Shown in pieces: positions 16,714-27,221 of a DNA stretch of 64,000 bases. The notes beneath the pieces were generated by a model, which saw only the letters and a list, made by a program, of their open reading frames with translations, was not told the origin of the DNA and searched no databases. Location: positions 111,933 to 175,932 of the forward strand of contig CAVSWP010000010.1 of assembly GCA_963731665.1 (NCBI GenBank), given 5' to 3'. The first letter of the stretch is position 1; each line of letters begins with the position of its first letter. Origin of the DNA: Chersky-840 sp035604715. Its GTDB lineage: Bacteria; Actinomycetota; Acidimicrobiia; Acidimicrobiales; UBA8190. The position numbers and the translations under genes are program-made.

Positions 16714-17547
16714 GTGCTGCTTGCCATCGACGTGGGGAACACCGAGACGGTGATCGGGCTGTTCTCGCTCGGTCCCGGTGACGACCCCCCGGCCGGGAGC
16801 CGTCCCGCCCCGGCGGTGGGGCCCGAGCCTGCCGGCCTGACGCATCACTGGCGGCTGTCCACGGTGGCCGACCGCACCCCCGACGAGCACGCGTTGTTGC
16901 TGTCGGAGTTGCTCAACCTCGACGGGATGGACGTCGACGAGGTGGCCACGGGCATGGCGGTGACGTCGTCGGTGCCGCGCGTCACCACGTCGTTGCGACA
17001 GATGGCGGCGCGGTGGTTCGACGTGCCCTGCGTGGTGCTCGAGCCGGGGGTGCGCTCGGGGATGCCGATCCTGTACGACAACCCCAAGGAGGTGGGGGCC
17101 GACCGCATCGCCAACGCCATTGGCGCCTACGACCTCTACGGGGGCCCGTGCATCGTGGTGGACCTGGGCACGGCCACGACGTTCGACGCCATCTCGGGCA
17201 ACGGCGAGTACCTGGGCGGGGCCATCGCCCCGGGCATCGCCATCTCCATGGACGCGCTGTTCCACCACGCCGCCGCCCTGCGGCGCGTCGAGCTGGTCGA
17301 GCCGCGCAGTGTCATCGGGAAGTCCACGGTCGAGTCGATCCAGTCGGGCGCGCTGTACGGGTACGCCGAGCAGGTCGACGGCATGTGCCGGCGCATCGTC
17401 GACGAGCTGGGCCATGCCACCGTGGTGGCCACCGGCGGGCTGTCCGAGGTGATCGCGCCGTTGTCGCAGTCGATCGAGCACCGCGAGCCCTGGCTGACGC
17501 TGCACGGGCTGCGACTGGTCTACGAGCGCAACTCCAAGCCGGCCTGA
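16714..17547 (+). CDS. coaX: type III pantothenate kinase
   Basis: First step of coenzyme A synthesis, phosphorylating the pantothenate made by the preceding panC/panD. 277 aa of the ASKHA fold: LLAIDVGNTETVIGLF (phosphate-1), GADRIANAIGAYDLYG, IVVDLGTATTFDAIS (phosphate-2), GGAIAPGI, and VVATGGLSEVIAPL (adenosine site). There is an insertion (GPGDDPPAGSRPAPAVGPEP) after the first strand. It begins one base after nadC. Confidence 0.95.
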   Translation: MLLAIDVGNTETVIGLFSLGPGDDPPAGSRPAPAVGPEPAGLTHHWRLSTVADRTPDEHALLLSELLNLDGMDVDEVATGMAVTSSVPRVTTSLRQMAARWFDVPCVVLEPGVRSGMPILYDNPKEVGADRIANAIGAYDLYGGPCIVVDLGTATTFDAISGNGEYLGGAIAPGIAISMDALFHHAAALRRVELVEPRSVIGKSTVESIQSGALYGYAEQVDGMCRRIVDELGHATVVATGGLSEVIAPLSQSIEHREPWLTLHGLRLVYERNSKPA

Positions 17548-17580
17548 GCCTTGTCGCCGGGGGGAACTTCGGCCAGCCGG

Positions 17581-17586
17581 TAGCGT
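17581..17586 (+). promoter_or_regulatory. candidate -10 hexamer upstream of lysS
   Basis: TAGCGT, its last T 9 bases before GTG 17595, with no ribosome site between; would yield a near-leaderless lysS transcript. Confidence 0.45.
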
Positions 17587-17594
17587 CGCGGCCT

Positions 17595-18998
17595 GTGGCC
17601 GACGTCCCCTATTCGTTCGTGCGCACGGCCGAAGCCGGCCCGCTGCAGGCGCGCTTCGCCTCGCTGGGCGCCGGCGAGGAGACCGACGACGAGGTCTCGG
17701 TGGCCGGCCGGGTCATGTTGGTGCGCCCCCAGGGGCGCCTGGCCTTCGCCACCTTGCGCGACTCCTCGGGTCAGGTGCAGCTGTTCGCGCTGGAGAAGAC
17801 CACCAAGGACTTCGAGCGCTTCACCCGGTTGTCGCTGGGGGACTGGGTGGGGGCGACGGGCAGGGTCATGCGCACCCGCAAGGGCGAGTTGTCGGTACAG
17901 GTCCACAGCTGGGTGCTGCTGGCCGAGGCGCGCCGGGGCTTCGGGGACAAGTGGAAGGGGGTGTCCGACGTCGAGACGCGCTTTCGCCAGCGCGAGGTGG
18001 ACCTGTGGGCCAACGAGCGCACCCGCGAGATCCTGTCGTTGCGCAGCCGGCTGGTGTCCTCGCTGCGACGGCGCCTCGAGGACATGGGGTTCGTCGAGGT
18101 GGAGACGCCGGTGCTGCACCCCATTCCCGGCGGCGCCCATGCCAAGCCCTTCGTCACCCACCACAACGCGCTGGACGCCGACCTGTTCCTGCGCATCGCC
18201 CCCGAGCTGTACTTGAAGCGCCTCGTGGTGGGCGGGTTCGAGAAGGTGTTCGAGATCGCCCGGGTGTTTCGCAACGAGGGCCTGTCGCCGCGCCACAACC
18301 CGGAGTTCACGATGCTCGAGCTCTACCAGGCGTACGCCGACTATGGGGACCTGGCGGTGTTGGTGGAGGACCTGGTGTCGGGGCTGGCGTCGGAGCTGTG
18401 TGGCACCACCACCATCTCGTATCAGGGGCGTCCCCTGGACCTCACGCCCCCGTGGCGCCGGGCCACCATGGCCGAGCTCGTGACCGAGGCCACCGGGGAG
18501 GCGGCCGACGTGCACACCCCGGTGGACGAACTGCGCCGCCGGGTGGCCGGCGCCGGCGTGGAGCCCGACCCGGCGTGGGGGGCGGGCAAGCTCCTGCTCG
18601 AGCTGTACGAGAAGACCACTGAGCCCAACCTGTGGGGCCCGGTGTTCGTGATGGACTACCCCGCCGAGGTGTCCCCCCTGGCCCGGAGGCACCGGGCCGA
18701 CCCCGACCTGGTCGAGCGGTTCGAGCCCGTGGTGGCCGGGCGCGAGCTGGGCAACGCCTTCTCCGAGCTGGTGGACCCCGACGACCAGCGGGCCCGCTTC
18801 GAGGCCCAGGCGGCGGCGCGCGCCGCCGGGGACGAGGAGGCCATGGGTGTCGACGAGGACTATCTCCGGGCCCTCGAGCACGGGCTGCCGCCCACCGCCG
18901 GGCTGGGCATAGGGGTCGACCGCCTGGTCATGCTGCTGGCCGACGTGGCCAACATCCGGGAGGTCATCGCCTTCCCCACCCTGCGCCCCGAGCGCTGA
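17595..18998 (+). CDS. lysS: lysyl-tRNA synthetase, class II
   Basis: Charges tRNA-Lys. The 467-aa protein has an N-terminal OB-fold (VSVAGRVMLVRPQGRLAFATLRDSSGQVQLF), class II motif 1 (VETPVLHPIPGGAHAKPF), motif 2 (VFEIARVFRNEGLSPRHNPEFTMLELYQAY) and motif 3 (GLGIGVDRLVMLLAD). The GTG was chosen because it gives the normal N-terminus; the frame is open for about 580 bases upstream only as a shadow of coaX. Slightly shorter than E. coli LysS (about 500 aa) through a short N-terminus. Confidence 0.95.
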   Translation: MADVPYSFVRTAEAGPLQARFASLGAGEETDDEVSVAGRVMLVRPQGRLAFATLRDSSGQVQLFALEKTTKDFERFTRLSLGDWVGATGRVMRTRKGELSVQVHSWVLLAEARRGFGDKWKGVSDVETRFRQREVDLWANERTREILSLRSRLVSSLRRRLEDMGFVEVETPVLHPIPGGAHAKPFVTHHNALDADLFLRIAPELYLKRLVVGGFEKVFEIARVFRNEGLSPRHNPEFTMLELYQAYADYGDLAVLVEDLVSGLASELCGTTTISYQGRPLDLTPPWRRATMAELVTEATGEAADVHTPVDELRRRVAGAGVEPDPAWGAGKLLLELYEKTTEPNLWGPVFVMDYPAEVSPLARRHRADPDLVERFEPVVAGRELGNAFSELVDPDDQRARFEAQAAARAAGDEEAMGVDEDYLRALEHGLPPTAGLGIGVDRLVMLLADVANIREVIAFPTLRPER

Positions 18999-19036
18999 CC
19001 GGCTTCGATGAGGTCGTGGCCGACCGAGCCGGCCCC

Positions 19037-20017
19037 CTATCGGGAGACCGGCAGGCCCTCGAGAAGGGACCGGGCCAGGTCGCCGAGCGAGCGTCCCAGG
19101 GAGCGTTCCTGGACGGCCTCGGCGGCGGCCAGGGCCTCCTCCACGTAGCGACGCCCGGCGGCGACGGTGTCGGCGATGGCGCCCGAGGCCGCCACGATGT
19201 CGCGCGCCTTGTCCCGTTCGGGCTGATCGAGCGGTGATCCCAGCAGCGGCCGGAGCTCGGGGCCCGTGCCCGGGTCGCGCAGGGCCAGGAGCACGGGCAG
19301 GGTGTAGATCCCTTCGGCCAGGTCTTGGCCGGCGGGCTTGCCGAGCTCCTGATCGCTGGCCACGACGTCGAGGATGTCGTCACGGAGCTGGAAGAGAATG
19401 CCGAAGCAGCGTCCGAAGTTCGTGAGGACCTCCACCTCGCCTCGGGGCAGGCCGGCGGTGAGGGCGCCGATGCGGCACGAGGTGGCCATGAGCGCCGCGG
19501 TCTTGCCCTGGATGGTGAGGAGGTACTCGTCCTCGGTGCGATCGGTGGAGAAGGCCGATCGCACCTCGGTGACCTGGCCCTGACACAGAAGGCCCAACGT
19601 GTTGGCCAGCAGGCCGGCGATCTCGGTCCCGAGCGAGGCAGCGATCTCGGCCGAGCGGGCCAGGAGGAAGTCGCCGGCCACGATGGCCACGAGATTGCCG
19701 AAGCGGGCGTTGACGCTCTGCACGTTGCGCCGCACCAGGGCCTCGTCCATGACGTCGTCGTGGTAGAGCGAGGCCAGGTGCACGAGCTCGACGGCCACGG
19801 CGCCCTGGAGGTCTTCGGGGGTGGCCGGCCGGCGGCCGGCGGTGGCGGCGGCCAGCGCCAGGCTGGGGCGCAGGCGCTTGCCCCCGGCCGCGATGAGGTG
19901 CGTGGTGACCTCGTCCAAGAAGCGGTCGCCGGAGCTGACGGCCCCCCGCAGCTGGGGTTCCAGCCGTTCGAGGTCGTCTTGGAGGAAGGGGAGTGACAAC
20001 AGAGAGGCGGTGTCCAC
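19037..20017 (-). CDS. polyprenyl (octaprenyl-type) diphosphate synthase
   Basis: All-E chain-elongating prenyltransferase, probably making the menaquinone side chain. It has both Asp-rich motifs, HDDVMD (first, after ELVHLASLY) and RDDILD (second), plus GGKRLRPSLALA and the QGKTAALMATSCRIGA segment. GTG at 20017 gives 326 aa, the normal length, and lies about 10 bases downstream of TATCGT on the minus strand. A longer frame from 20143 adds 42 Arg/Ala-rich residues and looks non-coding. It is convergent with lysS and divergent from clpC. Product chain length cannot be read from the sequence. Confidence 0.9.
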   Translation of the reverse strand: MDTASLLSLPFLQDDLERLEPQLRGAVSSGDRFLDEVTTHLIAAGGKRLRPSLALAAATAGRRPATPEDLQGAVAVELVHLASLYHDDVMDEALVRRNVQSVNARFGNLVAIVAGDFLLARSAEIAASLGTEIAGLLANTLGLLCQGQVTEVRSAFSTDRTEDEYLLTIQGKTAALMATSCRIGALTAGLPRGEVEVLTNFGRCFGILFQLRDDILDVVASDQELGKPAGQDLAEGIYTLPVLLALRDPGTGPELRPLLGSPLDQPERDKARDIVAASGAIADTVAAGRRYVEEALAAAEAVQERSLGRSLGDLARSLLEGLPVSR

Positions 20018-20274
20018 CAGGGGGAAACGATAGGCGAAGGACCTCCAGGCCGGACAACGTGGGCCCGCCGCCATGGCCGTGGCCAGGGCCTGGGCCCGGC
20101 GCGGGCGCCTTCTGGGCTCGGGGGCCGTGCAGATCGGGGCCACTTCTGTGACTACCGTCTGTGGTTCCGGTCAGGATCGGGCCCCCGCGTGCCGAAGGAA
20201 TGGGGGGATGCACCACGGACCGTACGCTCCGGGGAAACGAGGCCTGTTGGTGTCGGTTGCGAGAGCATGCCCGG

Positions 20275-20280
20275 TAGACT
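20275..20280 (+). promoter_or_regulatory. clpC -10 hexamer
   Basis: TAGACT in the 299-base divergent gap between the prenyl synthase and clpC. It predicts a start near 20287 and a 30-base leader that carries GGGAGG (20302-20307) before the GTG. I find no convincing CIRCE, HAIR or CtsR repeat in this gap. Confidence 0.55.
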
Positions 20281-20316
20281 CTGCTCAGGATTCGAGCCGT
20301 CGAGGGAGGCGGTCTG

Positions 20317-22803
<2,487 letters not shown>

Positions 22804-22831
22804 CCCCGGCCTGACCGTCATACCCCGTCCC

Positions 22832-22837
22832 TAGCCT
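22832..22837 (+). promoter_or_regulatory. -10 hexamer of a leaderless promoter (radA)
   Basis: TAGCCT ending 8 bases before GTG 22845 in the 41-base gap after clpC; no ribosome site between. Confidence 0.55.
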
Positions 22838-22844
22838 CGGGACG

Positions 22845-24263
22845 GTGGGACGGCTGCGGACGGTGCATCGGTGCACGGCGTGCGGAGGGGAAGCGGCGCG
22901 CTGGTCCGGTCGCTGTCCGGGGTGCGGGCAGTGGAACAGCCTCGTCGAGGAGCCCGTCATCGATCCCATCGCCCCGGCGCGCCGCGCCGGTCCCCCCGGC
23001 GCTTTCGCCGGGGGAAGCCCGGCGGGCGAGCTGTTCGCCGAGGGGCCCGACCGGGCCGTGCGACTCGACGCCGTCGACCCCACGCAGTCGGGGCCCGTGC
23101 CCACCGGGCTGGCCGAGCTCGACCGGGTGCTGGGCGGCGGGCTGGTCCCGGGGTCGGTGACGCTGCTGGGGGGCGAGCCCGGCGTGGGGAAGTCGACGCT
23201 GCTGCTCCAGGTGTTGTCGGCCATGGCCGGCGAAGGAGCCCGGGTCCTGCTGGTGTCGGCCGAGGAATCGGCCCAGCAGGTCCGGCGGCGGGCCGAGCGC
23301 CTCGGGCCCCTGCCCGCCGGGCTCATGGTGTTGGCGAGCACCGACCTGTCGGTGCTGGGCGCCGCCATGGCCGACACCGCCCCCGTGCTGGTGGTGGTGG
23401 ACTCCATACAGGCCGTCACCGATCCCGGGTGGCCGGGCGCGCCGGGCAGCCCCGGCCAGGTGCGGGCGTGCACCGATCTGGTGGTGCAGCTGGCCAAGGC
23501 GCAGCGGGTGCCCTTCGTGCTGGTGGGACACGTCACCAAGGAGGGGGCCCTCGCCGGGCCCCGGACCCTCGAGCACCTCGTGGACACCGTGCTCGGTGTC
23601 GAGGGGGACCGCCACCACGCCCTGCGGACGGTGCGGGCCACCAAGCACCGCTTCGGGCCCACGGGCGAGCTGGGCCTGTTCGAGATGCACGACACCGGGT
23701 TGATGGCGGTGACCGACCCCTACCGGCTGCTGCTGGGCGACCGCCGGGCCGGCGCGCCGGGGAGCGCGGTGCTGCCCGCCATGGAGGGCCAGCGGGCCCT
23801 GTTGGTGGAGCTCCAGGCCCTCACGGCGCGCACCGCCCCGGAGGCCGCCAGCCGCCGCTCGGCCCAGGGCGTCGACGGTGGGCGCCTGGCGCTGGTGTTG
23901 GCCGTGCTCGAGCAGCGGGCCGGGGTGGCGCTGGCGCGCACCGACGTTTTCACCTCGGCCGTGGGGGGCATCCGCGTCCTCGAGCCCGCCGCCGACATGG
24001 CGCTGGCCCTGGCGCTCGCCTCGGCCGTCGCCGGTCGCGCCCTGCCGGCCGACCTGGTGGTGTTCGGCGAGGTGGGCCTGGGGGGCGAGATCAGGGCGGT
24101 GCCCCACGCCCCGCGCCGGTTGGCCGAGGCGTGTCGAGTGGGATTCCGCCACGCGCTGGTACCCGAGTCGTGTCCCGACGGGCCCGCCGGGATGGAGGTC
24201 GTGCACGTGCGCAGCCTGGCCCAGGCGGTCGCGCTGGCCACGGGGGCGCCACCCTCTGTGTAA
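22845..24263 (+). CDS. radA: DNA repair protein RadA
   Basis: RecA-related branch-migration helicase. 472 aa with the N-terminal zinc finger CTACGGEAARWSGRCPGC, Walker A GGEPGVGKSTLLL, LLVSAEES, and the RadA-specific KNRFG motif written here as KHRFG. The C-terminal Lon-like domain follows (RTDVFTSAVGGIRVLEPAADMALALALAS). In Gram-positive bacteria radA is commonly beside disA, as here, and RadA restrains DisA activity. Confidence 0.96.
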   Translation: MGRLRTVHRCTACGGEAARWSGRCPGCGQWNSLVEEPVIDPIAPARRAGPPGAFAGGSPAGELFAEGPDRAVRLDAVDPTQSGPVPTGLAELDRVLGGGLVPGSVTLLGGEPGVGKSTLLLQVLSAMAGEGARVLLVSAEESAQQVRRRAERLGPLPAGLMVLASTDLSVLGAAMADTAPVLVVVDSIQAVTDPGWPGAPGSPGQVRACTDLVVQLAKAQRVPFVLVGHVTKEGALAGPRTLEHLVDTVLGVEGDRHHALRTVRATKHRFGPTGELGLFEMHDTGLMAVTDPYRLLLGDRRAGAPGSAVLPAMEGQRALLVELQALTARTAPEAASRRSAQGVDGGRLALVLAVLEQRAGVALARTDVFTSAVGGIRVLEPAADMALALALASAVAGRALPADLVVFGEVGLGGEIRAVPHAPRRLAEACRVGFRHALVPESCPDGPAGMEVVHVRSLAQAVALATGAPPSV

Positions 24264-24275
24264 GCGCGTCACAGG

Positions 24276-24281
24276 TACCAT
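24276..24281 (+). promoter_or_regulatory. -10 hexamer of a leaderless promoter (disA)
   Basis: TACCAT ending 7 bases before GTG 24288, in the 24-base gap after radA. Confidence 0.6.
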
Positions 24282-24287
24282 GCTGAG

Positions 24288-25433
24288 GTGCTGGAGCGAC
24301 CGAGCTCGCCCATGGCCGACGCTCTGGCCCTCGTGGCGCCGGGACAGCCACTGCGCGACGGCATCGAGCGCGTCCTGCAGGCCAATCGCGGTCTCCTGCT
24401 GGTGGTGGGGGACGGGCCCGAGGTGCTGTCGATCTGCACCGGCGGGTTCCTCCTCGACGCCGAGTTCAGCCCTCAGCGCCTGTCGGAGCTGGCCAAGATG
24501 GACGGCGCCATCATCTTGTCGCCCGACGCCGATCGCATCGCCCGGGCCAACGTGCACATGATGCCCCACGCCTCGATCCCGACCATCGAGACCGGGACCC
24601 GGCACCGCACCGCCGAGCGCGTGGCGCGTTCGGTGGACGTCCCGGTGGTGTCGGTGTCGGCCGCCATGGGCCTGGTCACCGTGTACCGCAACGACGCCCG
24701 TCACGTCCTGCAGGACGAGCGGCTCCTGCACGAGCGGGTGCGCCAGGCCCTGCAGACCACGAGGCGGTTCCGCCAGCGCTACGACTCGGCGCTGGCTTCG
24801 CTGTCGGCCCTCGAGATCGCCGACACCGTGACGGTGCGCGACGTGGCCGCCGTGCTCCAACCGGCCGAGCTGTTGTGGCGTGTCGCCGAGGAGGTCCGGG
24901 CCGACCTGGTGGAGCTCGGAGAGGACGGGCGACTGCTGCGGCTGCAGCTCGACGAGGTGCTCGAGGGCGTCGACCCCGTGCGCCGTCTGGTGGTGCGCGA
25001 CTACGTCCGTGGTGGCGACGGGGCGGCGCGCGCCGCCCCGGGCGACGGGCACGGCACGGTGTCGGGCCACGGTCGGCGCCCCGCCGTCGCGGGCACCGAC
25101 TGCGAGGGCGCTCTGGGCGCGCTCAGCGCGCTGTCCACCGATGAGCTGCTCGACGTCCGGCGCATAGCGGTGGTGCTCGGCCTCAACCCTGCGCAATCCG
25201 ATCCCGACGCACCGCTCGAGCCCCGCGGCTACCGGCTCTTGTACCGCCTGCCGCGCTTTCCCGACGCGCTGGTGGACCGCATCGTCGAGCACTTCGCCGG
25301 GCTGCAGCGGATCATGCGGACGTCGGTGGGTGATCTCGAAGAGGTCGAGGGCGTGGGCGAGGCCCGCGCCCGGTCGTTGAAGGAGGGTCTCGCCCGTCTC
25401 GCCGAAGCGAGCATCCTCGACCGCTACAACTGA
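24288..25433 (+). CDS. disA: DNA integrity scanning protein DisA, diadenylate cyclase
   Basis: Makes cyclic di-AMP from two ATP and senses branched DNA. 381 aa. The DAC domain has the DGA motif at Asp72-Gly73-Ala74 and TRHR at 104-107. A helical spine follows, then a C-terminal HhH domain (LEEVEGVGEARARSLKEGLARLAE). Between spine and HhH lies a Gly/Ala/His-rich insertion (residues 246-275, around GGDGAARAAPGDGHGTVSG) not usual in the family. Start fixed by the leaderless -10. Confidence 0.95.
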   Translation: MLERPSSPMADALALVAPGQPLRDGIERVLQANRGLLLVVGDGPEVLSICTGGFLLDAEFSPQRLSELAKMDGAIILSPDADRIARANVHMMPHASIPTIETGTRHRTAERVARSVDVPVVSVSAAMGLVTVYRNDARHVLQDERLLHERVRQALQTTRRFRQRYDSALASLSALEIADTVTVRDVAAVLQPAELLWRVAEEVRADLVELGEDGRLLRLQLDEVLEGVDPVRRLVVRDYVRGGDGAARAAPGDGHGTVSGHGRRPAVAGTDCEGALGALSALSTDELLDVRRIAVVLGLNPAQSDPDAPLEPRGYRLLYRLPRFPDALVDRIVEHFAGLQRIMRTSVGDLEEVEGVGEARARSLKEGLARLAEASILDRYN

Positions 25434-25484
25434 CCCTGCTCAGGGGCGCGACCCGGGCCCAGGCTGGCTCGTGGGGCCACTCGG

Positions 25485-25490
25485 GTAGAA
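25485..25490 (+). promoter_or_regulatory. carD -10 hexamer
   Basis: TAGAAT; predicted start near 25497 gives a leader of about 53 bases that carries GGGAGAGG just before the GTG of carD. Confidence 0.5.
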
Positions 25491-25549
25491 TGGAACGTCT
25501 GTCCCTCGCCGTGAGCGTGTGGCCAGCGCGCCATCCCCGGGAGAGGTAC

Positions 25550-26026
25550 GTGTTCGACATCGGTGACAAGGTGGTCTACCCCCATCACGGGGCGGCGATC
25601 GTGGAGCGGCGCGAGGTCAAAGAGGCCTTCGGGGAGAAGAAGGAGTACCTCGTGCTCCGCCTGGCCTATGGGGACCTCACGTTGATGGTCCCGGCCGACA
25701 ACACCGAAGGCGTGGGCCTGCGCGAGGTGATCAACGACGAAGAGGTCGAGGAGGTGTTCGCCGTCCTTCGCAAGAAGGAGGCGCGCATGCCCACGAACTG
25801 GTCGCGCCGGTACAAGAACCATTCCGAAAAGCTTCGCTCCGGCGACATCTACCAGGTGGCCGAGGTCGTGCGGAACCTCTCGATCCGCGACAAGGACAAG
25901 GGGCTGTCCGCCGGCGAGAAGCGCATGCTCAGCCGGGCCCGCCAGATCCTGGTCTCCGAGCTGACCTTCGCGCTCGACGTCGACGAGGCCGCCGCGGAGA
26001 AGCGCCTGGACGAGGCGCTGCCCTGA
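25550..26026 (+). CDS. carD: CarD-family RNA polymerase-binding transcription regulator
   Basis: Binds the RNA polymerase beta subunit and stabilises open complexes; essential in mycobacteria. 158 aa. The N-terminal RID domain begins FDIGDKVVYPHHGAAIVERRE; the C-terminal helical DNA-binding domain contains NWSRRYKNHSEKLRSGDI and GEKRMLSRARQILVSELTFA. GTG 25550 was chosen for its ribosome site and because it gives the usual N-terminus; the ATG at 25490 lies in the -10 box. Confidence 0.96.
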   Translation: MFDIGDKVVYPHHGAAIVERREVKEAFGEKKEYLVLRLAYGDLTLMVPADNTEGVGLREVINDEEVEEVFAVLRKKEARMPTNWSRRYKNHSEKLRSGDIYQVAEVVRNLSIRDKDKGLSAGEKRMLSRARQILVSELTFALDVDEAAAEKRLDEALP

Positions 26027-26082
26027 GCGGTGGCGGCCCGGGCCGCCCCGGCGGCGCGCCGCCGCCGAAGGGGAGGTGAGCC

Positions 26083-26733
26083 GTGTCGGTGTGGGTGGTC
26101 GTGGTGGCGGCCGGTAGCGGCCGGAGATTCGGGGCCCCCAAGCAATTCGCGCCGCTGGAGGGCCGCCCCATGGTGCAGTGGGCCGTCGAAGCGGCCCGGG
26201 CCGCCGCCGACGGCGTGGTGCTCGTGGTCCCCCCCGGGCACGACACCGACGTGGGGGCCGAGGACGACGACATCGGCGGCGCCGACGTGGTGGTGGCCGG
26301 GGGCGAGACCCGCGCGGCCTCGGTGCGCGCCGGGTTGGCGGCGGTGCCGGCGTCGGCCGAGGTGATCGTGGTCCACGACGGCGCCCGGCCCCTGGCGACG
26401 CCGGCGCTGTTTCGGGCCGTGATCGACGCCGTGGCCGGCGGGGCCGACGCCGCCGTGCCGGGGTTGGCCGTGGCCGACACTTTGAAGCGCGTCGACGGTG
26501 ACGCCGTGACCGCCACCGTGGCGCGCGACGGCCTGGTGGCGGTGCAGACACCCCAGGCGTTTCGCGCCGGGGTGCTGCGCGCCGCCCACCAAGACGGGCC
26601 CGAGGCCACCGACGACGCCGCCTTGGTGGAGTCGCGAGGCGCTACCGTGCGCGTCGTGCCCGGTGACCCGCGCAACATCAAGGTGACCACGGCCGCCGAC
26701 TTCGAGATCGCCCGGGCGTTGGTGGCGCCGTGA
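26083..26733 (+). CDS. ispD: 2-C-methyl-D-erythritol 4-phosphate cytidylyltransferase
   Basis: Third enzyme of the MEP isoprenoid pathway, joining CTP to MEP. 216 aa with VVVAAGSGRRFGAPKQF (nucleotide site), VVHDGARPL, TLKRVDGD, QTPQAFR and the DDAALVESRG segment. GTG is preceded by GGGGAGG. It overlaps ispF by four bases. The carD-ispD-ispF order is standard in actinobacteria. Confidence 0.95.
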   Translation: MSVWVVVVAAGSGRRFGAPKQFAPLEGRPMVQWAVEAARAAADGVVLVVPPGHDTDVGAEDDDIGGADVVVAGGETRAASVRAGLAAVPASAEVIVVHDGARPLATPALFRAVIDAVAGGADAAVPGLAVADTLKRVDGDAVTATVARDGLVAVQTPQAFRAGVLRAAHQDGPEATDDAALVESRGATVRVVPGDPRNIKVTTAADFEIARALVAP

Positions 26734-27221
26734 CCGCGCCGGGGGCGTTGCGGGTCGGACAGGGATTCGACGTGCACCGTTTCTCCGGCGACCCCGGACG
26801 CCCCCTCGTCCTCGGTGGGGTGACGGTCCCCGGCGCGGCGGGCCTCGCCGGCCACAGCGACGCCGACGTGGTGGCCCATGCCGTGGCCGAGGCCCTCTTG
26901 GGGGCGGCCGGCCTCGGCGACCTCGGTCGCCATTTCCCCGCCAGCGACCCGGCCTGGGCCGGTGCCGACTCGATGCAGTTGTTGGACAAGGTGTCCACGA
27001 TGGTGCGCGCCGCCGGTATGGGCCTGGTGAACGCCGACTGCACCGTGGTGTGCGAGCGTCCCCGGTTGGCGGACCACACCGAGGAGATGGCGCGCCGTCT
27101 GCAGGAGTTGCTGGGCGCGCCCGTGAGCGTGAAGGCCAAGCGAGCCGAGGGCATGGGGGCGTTGGGCCGTGTCGAGGGCATCGCCTGCCTGGCGGTGGTG
27201 CTCCTGGCCGCGGCGCCGTGA
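26730..27221 (+). CDS. ispF: 2-C-methyl-D-erythritol 2,4-cyclodiphosphate synthase
   Basis: Fifth MEP-pathway enzyme. 163 aa with the metal site GQGFDVHRF, GHSDADVVAHAVAEALLGAAGLGDLG, the FPASDPAWAGADS loop, and KAKRAEGMGALGRVEGIAC. GTG start in the ispD stop; its own stop overlaps rlmB. Confidence 0.96.
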   Translation: MTAPGALRVGQGFDVHRFSGDPGRPLVLGGVTVPGAAGLAGHSDADVVAHAVAEALLGAAGLGDLGRHFPASDPAWAGADSMQLLDKVSTMVRAAGMGLVNADCTVVCERPRLADHTEEMARRLQELLGAPVSVKAKRAEGMGALGRVEGIACLAVVLLAAAP

